Origin: Plazaster borealis
Lineage: Eukaryota > Echinodermata > Asteroidea > Forcipulatida > Labidiasteridae
Reading direction: 5' to 3'
DNA length: 64,000 bases
NCBI GenBank assembly: GCA_021014325.1
Contig: CM037461.1
Coordinates: 1,699,501-1,763,500, forward strand
Shown here: piece after piece, positions 58,401 to 64,000 of the stretch
Position numbering within the stretch: the first letter of the stretch is position 1
How the letters are laid out: every line of letters begins with the position of its first letter
Notes under the pieces: model-generated
Seen by the model: the letters and a program-made list of their open reading frames with translations, nothing else
Databases searched by the model: none
What the model was told of the DNA's origin: nothing
Program-made: the position numbers and the translations under genes

Positions 58401-61400
58401 CTCTTTGTGAAATCGGCCCCTGGGCCTGTATAAGCCTTGGCTTTTTCCTGGTGCCCTCCATTTTCACCAAAATGAAAATTATTGTATTGACAGATATTCT
58501 AGGTGTGATATATGGGGAAAAAATACATAAAAAGATAATAGTGTAAAGATAAGGAGAAAGAATAAACACAAATAGAGGCAATGGGTAGAGACGAGGGGGA
58601 ACCGGGAGAAAATACCATGTGACGTAATGAGAAAGAAGGTAATCCTTGTAAGCACGTTGGCAACAACCCACAGATTTTTTTTCTTTTTAGAACTTGACAG
58701 AGAGAGTTCCATAAGCGTGGATTATAGTAGCCAATTGTAGTGCGGGAATAAGTGGTGCGAGCAAAGGGTACATTTATATTGTTTCGAGACCTCGTGTTCT
58801 GATAGTGTGTGTCATGAACTGAAGAGAAGTACCTATAAAAGAATCGTCGAAAAAGGTTATATCTTTGTTGTTCAACACCCTCACAAGCTTCAGTATTTCC
58901 TGCACATTACTATCGTTTTATTTTGTATTTTGTAGACAGCTTTACTATACTGTAGATAAGTTCACGTTTTAGGTATACACCCTAATTAGTGCCAGGTCAG
59001 AATTGACCCCTGAAAAGGGTTCCAGGGCCCGATCTTACAAAGAGCTAAGATTTATCTTAAGTGCTAATCAATCTTAATTGATAAGCAAAGTGTGACGTCA
59101 CAATACAATGCACAATGGTTATACTGACAACTCATCTTAAGAAGATTGTTTGTTCTTATTGAAATTGACCCCAAGAGCTACACACATCTCATTGACATAG
59201 CTTTGCCAGGTTAATAAGGGTGTCTTCGAAGAAGGTAAAAAACATCCACAAGTACCAAGACCTGGCCAGGGAACTTGGTAAGATTTGGCAGGTGGAAGTG
59301 AAAGTAGTCCCTGTGTTGGTTGGAGCACTCGGCACCATTCCCAAAGCACTATAGAAACATCTAGATGAAATAGGGACAACATAATATGAGGGTAGACCTG
59401 CTTCTGAAGGCGGCGCTTTTAAGAACAGCTAGGATCATGAGAAAGACCCTTCAGATCTAAGGCTACGGGACGTAGCCCGAGTTACCGGCCAAAGGAAAAT
59501 GTGATCTTTCTTTTACATGCTGCGATAAAATGAAATAGTGGGGAACATTTATATTGCTCACAAATCCGCAAAAAAAAGAGTGTTCATGGCGCATACAGAG
59601 CAAACGTGATAATAATAACAACAGCAACATACACAAAAGCAAAACGATTCAAAGTGAGTATGGAGTGCCAAACAACAAGGAAAGCATCAATGTTTCATTT
59701 TTTTCTACAGCCTTTAAGGTTATCTCTAAACCATTAACTGTCTTTATATGTACTAATGTGTGTTGGAGACTGTAGCACAGTAGACTTGTCTACAAGTCGT
59801 TAAATTTCTGTCGCGGTGATAGCAAAACGTCTTTCTCGCAACTATCTCACGAGACTGCTTCTTCGCGCGAGACTACTGCTCTCTCACCACTACGGTCCAA
59901 TTCGAGTGGTGAGAGCAGTTAGTCTCGCGCAAACAAGCATTCTCGCGAGACAGTTGCGAGAGAGCCGTTTCGCTATCACCGCGACAGAAATTTAACGACT
60001 TGTCCACAAGTCTAGTAGCACAGCTGAGGGAGTATTCAGTTTCGCGAGCAGATAAGCGCGGCGGAAATCTTTCAGAACATCTTTGAATTTTTGTGTTATT
60101 CTTCATTAATGATGATTCAGATGAAGTTAAGTAGCCATGATCTGGAAGCTTAGCAATGGTAGATTCTGGGTGTCAATTTACACTTTGCCGGGAAAGCCAA
60201 GAGCCATCGTCCGTCTGGAATGAACTTCTCAATGTGTTCTGGACATACAATAGTCATGGACTACACATTAAAGGCACTGAACACGTTTGGTAAGACCAGT
60301 GTTCTCATTTGGTGTATCCCAACATATGCATAAAATAACAAGCCTGTGGAAATTTGGGCTTAATTGGTCATCGAAGTTGCAAGAAAATGATGAAAGAAAA
60401 AACAACCTTGTTGTAGAAGTTTTTATTATTTTCGAGAAATTACCTCTTTCCGAAAAACTACGTTACTTCAGAGGGAGTCGTTTCCTACAATGTTTTATAC
60501 TATCAACAGCTCTCCGTTGCTTGTTACCAAGTAAGTTTTTATGCTAATAGATATTTTGAGTAATTACCAAACGTGTACAGTGCCTTTAAGACACTTGGGC
60601 TTTATCTATAATGGTCATATTACAAATTACTATGGCGATAATGACAGCTCATCTTCAAGGGAATCGTAATGCTTTGTGAAATCGAGACCAGGTCGATAAA
60701 ACCAAAAGCACTTTGATCCCCAAGACATACAATCTCCAAGCGATCTCCTGGAGGATTAATGTTTATAATGTATGGAGTACAAGGATTGGAAAGGTCGACT
60801 GATCAGTTTACAAAGGATAGTGATTCTTGTCATAAATATTATGAGATGGAAATGAAGCAGCTGTAATTACTTTAATCAACCTTGATCTTCCATTAAAGGG
60901 CGATTCACAATAGTACTGCATGTTTAGAAAGCTACTCCAATAATTGTTCATGCAGTATACCCATTTCTGAAGATTCTGAAGACTGTGCAAGTCTCGCGCG
61001 TATCGAAAACGAGAAAAAAAATCTCGAACGAAGACTATATATTTCTATGAATTTAAATCTTCCTTTTAAAATTATATTTATACAAAATTCTTGAAAATAG
61101 AAAAACCTATTGCAAGTTGCTATAAATAGTTTTTTGAAATTTTGTTTAATACAAATAATTTGTTCAAATTAACATTGACACAAAATTTAAACTTGGGACG
61201 AAGATGCCTATTGTTTGAACCCCATTTGCCAATCACGCCCGAACGTGTGCGTCTATTACATATGTTTAATTCCAACAAGACCTTCAGTTGGGCAAAAATT
61301 TTTATTTTTAAGTAACCGGAAACGGAGGTCAAGTCTTGTTCTCTGTTTTTTTTTTCCTCCGTTATTTTGTTGAATTGATTTTACTTTCATATTGTTAATA

Positions 61401-62065
61401 ACTAAGTATTACATTACATTCCCAACAAAATATATCATTTTCATGGCCATAAACTACGTTAAACTAAAATAATGTACAAAACAAAATCCCGCCCACGTAA
61501 AACTCCATAATGGTTGGGACCACAGTGGTCCCGGAAGTTTAAATATGCGCAAGACTTGCACAGTCTATACAGGACAAGAGGGGCTGGGGAGCTGTTGGCG
61601 CGGGGGGGGGTTTCTGAGCAGGGGGCTCAAGCTACCCCTTCCCCATCCCTTCCCTCTGGGCATACCACGGAGGGTCATTGTTTGATGGCTTTTAGGCAAT
61701 TGAACTGTAAGAGGTGAACAAGTTTTTACACCCTTTTCATAAATCTCCAGCAAGTTAAAAAAATTATTCTAGATCCTTCCAAAAAGTACCATGTTTGTTA
61801 TTTAGCGGGCTTAGCGTGTTTGGCTTCAAAGGACAAAGCAATTATGGTGAAGTATCTTGCTGGACTCGAACCCACACTATGGTGATCAGACATGCTAGAG
61901 CTTGAGTCTGGTGCTCTTAAACCGCTTGGCCACGACACGCCACTAACAATTAGTTGTATAACTAACATGAATGCAAAAATACATTTTACTTACATTCTTA
62001 CAAGGAATGGCATGTTTTCGAAGACACCCGAAGGTAAATCCGTTATTGATCCTCTCCTCATGGTA
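45238..62065 (-). CDS. LGR-type (relaxin-receptor/GRL101-like) GPCR, 3' part of gene (eight exons)
   Basis: Join 62065-61994, 57511-57440, 56800-56726, 55625-55554, 52912-52841, 47857-47786, 46816-46733, 46441-45238 on the minus strand. Seven exons of 72-84 nt each encode one leucine-rich repeat and begin and end in phase 2, splitting a Leu/Ile codon. This is the established gene layout of LGR receptors. The last exon codes the cysteine-rich hinge, a rhodopsin-like seven-helix domain and the tail. The family binds relaxin-like or glycoprotein-hormone-like ligands through the repeats and signals through G proteins at the plasma membrane. Best matched by eye to type C LGRs, given GGAD after helix 2, SSEASVFF in helix 3 and TDFCCWMPVI in helix 6. 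The 5' exons (signal peptide, any LDLa modules, further repeats) are outside the window. The ligand is unknown. Confidence 0.9.
46733..46816 (-). CDS. LGR receptor last LRR exon (84 nt)
   Basis: Acceptor CCTTCTCAG|GAA, donor TTT|GTAAGTATG, 84 nt. Reads NLRRRQDQIQKFQVKKNEME then HLQHLIS. An internal CAA|GTAAAG could be mistaken for a donor, but only the outer donor gives the phase (2) needed by the transmembrane exon. It is an unusually basic, glutamine-rich final repeat. Confidence 0.8.
46890..46985. repeat. Palindromic GACGTTTCGAAC..GTCTTCAG motif
   Basis: CTCGACGTTTCGAACAGTAT then ACTCTGCTCGTCTTCAGGCT. On the minus strand CTGAAGAC, a 6-bp stem GAGCAG/CTGTTC, and GAAAC. It lies in the intron just upstream of the transmembrane exon. 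Confidence 0.6.
47342..47732. mobile_element. TTAA-flanked MITE
   Basis: TTAAAGGAACTGGAAACGTT to ACGTGTCCAGTGTCATTAA. An internal hairpin GCCTGAAAAAGGCTTCAGGC replaces the hairpin seen in the 9,273 copy. Sits in an LGR intron next to an LRR exon. Confidence 0.85.
47786..47857 (-). CDS. LGR receptor LRR exon
   Basis: Acceptor CTTACATAG|GGA, donor TCT|GTAAGTTT, 72 nt. Reads DIGGNPWTVIKSGAFNGLEN then LAI. Confidence 0.88.
48090..49340. repeat. Strand-asymmetric satellite, 129-bp higher-order period
   Basis: Built of CAAC/CAGA words and almost G-poor, pyrimidine-poor on the plus strand. ACAATCAACAAAGCAACCTA recurs at 48,487, 48,616 and 48,745, exactly 129 apart. Later copies are truncated or diverged. 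Lies in the intron between the LRR exons at 47,786 and 52,841. Confidence 0.88.
49790..50335. repeat. Nested fold-back element with tRNA-like arms
   Basis: The outer arms both contain GAACTTGTTG (49,881 and, inverted, 50,190s), GCCGGC and a tRNA-like GGTTCAAGTCCCGC or GTTCAAATCCGC box B. A tRNA 5' half (GATAGCTCAGTTGGCAGAGC, minus strand) is visible at about 50,230-50,255. An inner inverted repeat, CAGAGCTGTGTATTGAGAGA facing TCTCTCAATATACGGCTCTG, spans 49,967-50,172. Confidence 0.6.
50336..51400. other. LGR intron: no exon seen
   Basis: Contains a direct repeat of CAGTTACATTTTG and GTATTTTAGCTGGTAACCTT at 50,377 and 50,845. An inverted pair, GCCCTTTTCGAATCC..GGATTTGGCTT and GCCGAATCC..CGAAAAGGGC, lies at 51,221-51,380. 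Confidence 0.5.
51607..52340. mobile_element. ACTTAGGACTAGTCC palindromic MITEs with a nested SINE
   Basis: GGGTCGATTTCACAAAACTC, CTTAGGACTAGTCCTAG and the complementary GAGTTTTGTGAAATCGACCC bound the structure. Two further palindromic copies lie to 52,333. A SINE body at about 51,665-51,995 (TTATATAGCGCACGTATCTA, ACAAGGTGCTACGG, GGGACCAACGGCTTTACGTC, GTGTCTTGCTTAAGGACAC) interrupts the first copy. Confidence 0.72.
52545..52803. mobile_element. Truncated TTAA-family MITE
   Basis: Internal parts of the family (GTTTTCGAGAAAGAG, GAAAGCACACAATTT, GATGACCAATTGAAGCC, GAGATACACCAAATGAG) with the hairpin CTGAGAAAGGCTTCAGGCAT and its complement. Both TTAA ends are lost. Confidence 0.7.
52841..52912 (-). 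CDS. LGR receptor LRR exon
   Basis: Acceptor TCTTTCAG|TGA, donor CTT|GTAAGTGT, 72 nt. Reads DLVNNQISSIEPGAFEGLTQ then LRG. Confidence 0.9.
52913..55553. other. LGR intron: no exon seen
   Basis: No 72-nt phase-2 LRR exon found. 53,455-53,770 holds inverted pieces (TAGACCCCTTGCATATGACG; GTATATAGACCCCTTACAC; TTTTGGGTGTCAA facing TTGACACCCAAAA). 53,880-54,330 is a simple repeat. Confidence 0.5.
53880..54330. repeat. (ATTG)n / (GATT)n-rich simple repeat
   Basis: About 450 bases of diverged TTGATTGATTGATTGAGTGA units. Plain microsatellite expansion in an intron. Confidence 0.9.
55554..55625 (-). CDS. LGR receptor LRR exon
   Basis: Acceptor GATCTACAG|ACG, donor TCT|GTGAGTAT, 72 nt. Reads RLDGNKLVNLREGMFRGLDR then LIY. 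Confidence 0.88.
55765..55912. mobile_element. TCGATTTCACAAAGAGTTAAG MITE
   Basis: CTCGATTTCACAAAGAGTTA to TTAGTGCTTTGTGAAATCGG. Inverted ends with internal GTGATGTCACAATACAAATC. Similar elements lie at about 59,030-59,165, 60,600-60,690 and 63,755-63,870. Confidence 0.72.
56264..56635. mobile_element. TTAA-family MITE
   Basis: TTAAAGGCACTGTACACGTT to CGTGTTCAGTGCCT. The right TTAA is lost. It lies between two LRR exons and is in inverted order relative to the copies at 22,552 and 60,268. Confidence 0.8.
56726..56800 (-). CDS. LGR receptor LRR exon (75 nt)
   Basis: Acceptor GTTTTACAG|ACG, donor GCT|GTAAGTAT, 75 nt, so one residue longer than its neighbours. Reads RLNVNNLVDIDDGVFETLAS then IRKL. 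Confidence 0.85.
57440..57511 (-). CDS. LGR receptor LRR exon
   Basis: Acceptor TCTTGCAG|AGA, donor ATT|GTGAGTAT, 72 nt. Reads DLERNQLTRLNAGAFNGLAY then LQV: a textbook LxxNxLxxLxxGAFxGLxxLxxL repeat. Confidence 0.9.
57512..58280. other. LGR intron: no exon seen
   Basis: AT-rich sequence with only chance reading frames. No LRR exon pattern. Confidence 0.45.
58281..58425. mobile_element. ACTTAGGACTAGTCC palindromic MITE
   Basis: GGGTCGATTTCACAAAACTC to TCTTTGTGAAATCGGCCCC, with CTTAGGACTAGTCCTAGTC inside. Same family as 51,607-52,333. Confidence 0.75.
59228..59462 (+). pseudogene. C-terminal fragment of a LINE polyprotein
   Basis: KYQDLARELGKIWQVEVKVV then PVLVGALGTIPKAL, a stop, KHLDEIGTT, a frameshift, then RVDLLLKAALLRTARIMRKT. 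This is the conserved tail of some non-LTR retrotransposon (R2/RTE-like) polyproteins. One stop and one frameshift show it is dead. It lies antisense within an LGR intron. Confidence 0.65.
59782..60013. repeat. Long inverted repeat (palindromic MITE)
   Basis: AGACTTGTCTACAAGTCGTT and AAATTTCTGTCGCGGTGATA at the left. The exact complements TATCACCGCGACAGAAATTT and AACGACTTGTCCACAAGTCT lie at the right. The centre is CTCTCACCACTACGG / TTCGAGTGGTGAGAG. Confidence 0.88.
60268..60589. mobile_element. TTAA-flanked MITE
   Basis: TTAAAGGCACTGAACACGTT to ACGTGTACAGTGCCTTTAA. Very similar to 22,552-22,925 but with the central hairpin portion deleted. Confidence 0.85.
60981..61566. mobile_element. GACTGTGCAAGTCTCGCGC-ended MITE, inverted orientation
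   Basis: GACTGTGCAAGTCTCGCGCG to GCGCAAGACTTGCACAGTC. The interior (CCGGAAACGGAGGTCAAGTC, CATATTGTTAATAACTAAGT) is the reverse complement of 20,060-20,420 and 39,620-39,800. Confidence 0.82.
61786..61950 (-). mobile_element. tRNA-Leu-derived SINE head
   Basis: The minus strand reads GTCGTGGCCAAGCGGTTTAA (box A), GCACCAGACTCAAGCTC with a CAA anticodon-like loop, a long variable arm, and GTGTGGGTTCGAGTCC (box B). Mismatched acceptor and anticodon stems and a SINE-like flank (GAAGTATCTTGCTGG) mean it is a SINE, not a tRNA gene. Confidence 0.7.
61994..62065 (-). CDS. LGR receptor LRR exon (most 5' in window)
   Basis: Acceptor ATGTTACAG|TACC, donor AAT|GTAAGTAAA, 72 nt, phase 2. Reads TMRRGSITDLPSGVFENMPF then LVR plus a split codon. 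It fits the LRR pattern at LPSGVFENMPFL. Confidence 0.8.
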
Positions 62066-64000
62066 CTGTAACATAATAACACAATTATTTAATTATTAAC
62101 CAATTAATCAATTATTCAATCAAACAATAAATTCATTAATCCATTTATTTCCACATCATGGCTCTGCTCACTGCACATGTCTCTGCTTGCCATTGACCAT
62201 TCTCCGTATTCAGAGTTAGCACCAGACTGTACCGAATTGATGCCCGATATAAGAAGATAATTATTTATACATCAATTAATCAATCAATTAATCAATTCTT
62301 CAATCAACCAATCAATATATTTCAACATCATGGCTCTGCTCAGAAGTTTGTGCTTACCCAGTCTCCTTATTCAGGGTTAGACCCAGACTGCTGTGTTTCA
62401 GAGCTGTTTTTGTATACCATGCCCGATATGGTAGGCAGAGGGTATCCCCACCCCAAATTGCTCCCATACTTTATCACACCATTTTTCTCTTGCACCCCAA
62501 ACTGCTCCCATACTTTATCACTCCATTTTTCTTTTGCACAGATGTTTTTGTGCTAATATATATTTGAGTAATTATCAAACATGTCCAGTGCCTTTAATTA
62601 ATATGGTTCTTGGTTTAAGTTGTTGAGACCATGTGCTCTAAAGAAATCCGGGGTATGAATTGACCCGGTTCCGGGTCTGGGGGGGCCTGACCCATTTCTG
62701 GGTCAGTGTGACCCGGAATCTGTTTCAAAATGACCCAGAAACAGGTCAAATTGACGTAGAATTCGATCCAAAGTATCATTGTTTAACAAGTTTCCGGGTC
62801 AGCCTGACCCACAAAGGGGTCAAGCTCCCTGGGACTAGGAATCCTGGTAAATTCTGACCCTGGAGATTTTAGAGTGTGCAGCAGCACCCGGGAAGCACTG
62901 AATATACAGTGCTTATTACACCTCGGTGTGTATGACAAAACCAAAAATATAACTCACATTCCATTTGTCAACCTAGGCAGGGATTCTAAAACACGTGACA
63001 TGTTAGGGTGCCCAGTGCAATTGGCGTGCATCATTAGTGGCCCCTGCAGAGCAATGTTCATCTTACAGGAGCATTCTTTTGGGCAAAACCTCAGATCTAA
63101 CAAATCAAACCAAAGAATGGAAACATGAAGTAAGTGAAAAGATGATAATTATTGATAATGTAAATACATAGTTCCCAATAGACTGTGCAAGTCTCGCGCG
63201 TATCCGAACATTGTAACCCGTTATAATGCGCGAGTTTGTTTCCTCCCCCTGTTAAAACAATGTACATGGGACCAAAGTGGTCCCAAAAATGTTCGAATAC
63301 GCGCGAGACTTGCACGGTCTCTGACGCCATCTTTACGGGCAAATTGCATTTTGGGTTGCAGGCGCGTCAAGCGCTCAAATTATTAACGCAGCATGCGTTG
63401 TTCATTAACCATAGATAACATCGTGCAATGAGTTTTGTGAAATGCGCGCGTGTTGCACGTCGTTTTCACGCGAAACGCATGACTGTGTGTTCCAAGTTGC
63501 CTGTAAAGATAGCCGATTTACGTCATATTGCAATCTATCTGTACAAGGTTCTTATGCAGAGCTTTATAACTCCGACTGTCGTCCCAAAAGTGCTTGATTA
63601 TTTTACGGCTGGCATTTAAAGCTATCTTTTAATTATGAGCCACATTTTATATGTAGCACCTTGTAATGGTTTACAAGGTGAAGCAGCGCACTTTGCAGCC
63701 AACCGTGCATCAAACACCGCGGCAACCCCTTCTTTCAAAGGTAATAGTTATCGGGTTGGTTTCACAAAGAGTACGATTGATCTTAACTGTGTATCAATCT
63801 TAATTGCTAAGCAAAGTGTGATGTCACAATACAAATCAATATGGTGATACTGACAACTCATCTGAAATCGAGCACTAGGGTCCATTTACGTACAATACAC
63901 AACACACGAGAGACCAACGCGTTCACGCCCCCATCCGAATGACTATAAAGACATTATTGCTAAGTGCCTTGCACAAGGACACGTGTCTGACAAAACCAGG
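62066..64000. other. 5' side of the LGR gene: no further exon identified
   Basis: No 72-nt phase-2 LRR exon seen. A GGGTCAGNNTGACCCGG repeat lies at about 62,645-62,880, with a SINE tail near 62,885-62,960 (ATACAGTGCTTATTAC). A 141-bp MITE at 63,180-63,320 has ends AGACTGTGCAAGTCTCGCGC / GCGCGAGACTTGCACGGTCT. A decayed SINE at about 63,640-63,970 is split by a GGTTTCACAAAGAGTACGAT MITE. Confidence 0.5.
63180..63320. mobile_element. Short GACTGTGCAAGTCTCGCGC MITE
   Basis: Almost perfectly inverted ends around GGGACCAAAGTGGTCCC. Same short form as 42,637-42,776 (GGGACCAAGGTGGTCCC). Confidence 0.85.

Noticed and set aside
61855..61945. Possible tRNA-Leu gene (minus strand)
   Set aside because: Box A, box B and a CAA loop are visible, but the stems are mismatched and the flanks are SINE body, so it is a SINE head.

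Overview
This is a eukaryotic, intron-rich, repeat-dense window that is almost certainly from an invertebrate animal. I infer a marine deuterostome, most likely an echinoderm. The reasons are a relaxin-receptor-type LGR GPCR, a lectin/LamG/Ig protein of the kind expanded in echinoderm immune repertoires, and abundant MITE and SINE families. The species itself cannot be read from the sequence. All three real host genes lie on the minus strand and are split into exons that no single open reading frame reveals. I rebuilt them from splice sites and codon phase.

Regions 1-22 kb and 22-42 kb are two copies of one tandemly duplicated unit of about 20 kb. Each holds a five-exon gene for a secreted protein of about 504-505 residues: signal peptide and first half of a C-type lectin domain (exon 1), LamG (exon 2), Ig (exon 3), a 16-residue linker exon (exon 4), and a last exon ending in a typical C-type-lectin C-terminus. 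All four introns are phase 1. Copy 1 spans 16,405 down to 1,024 and copy 2 spans 36,346 down to 22,376. The long first introns (12.5 and 10.3 kb) are full of mobile DNA: a decayed LINE present in both copies, a truncated Ty3/gypsy element only in copy 1, and a decayed BEL/Pao element plus several SINE and MITE insertions only in copy 2. A 40-45 bp minisatellite closes both units (21.84-22.0 kb and 41.24-41.94 kb).

Region 45.2-62.1 kb is the 3' part of an LGR-type receptor gene. It has seven leucine-rich-repeat exons of 72, 72, 75, 72, 72, 72 and 84 bp, all starting and ending in phase 2. They are followed by one exon coding the hinge, all seven transmembrane helices and the C-tail. The 5' end of the gene lies beyond the window. 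Its introns carry MITEs, a 129-bp strand-asymmetric satellite, SINE copies and a LINE relic.

The remaining sequence is mostly small non-autonomous elements. One TTAA-flanked MITE group recurs about a dozen times and has a precise empty site in the paralogous unit. Other families are a GACTGTGCAAGTCTCGCGC-ended MITE, a GGGTCAGAATTGACCCGG repeat, an ACTTAGGACTAGTCC palindromic MITE and tRNA-derived SINEs. I found no rRNA gene, functional tRNA gene, CRISPR array or bacterial-type operon.
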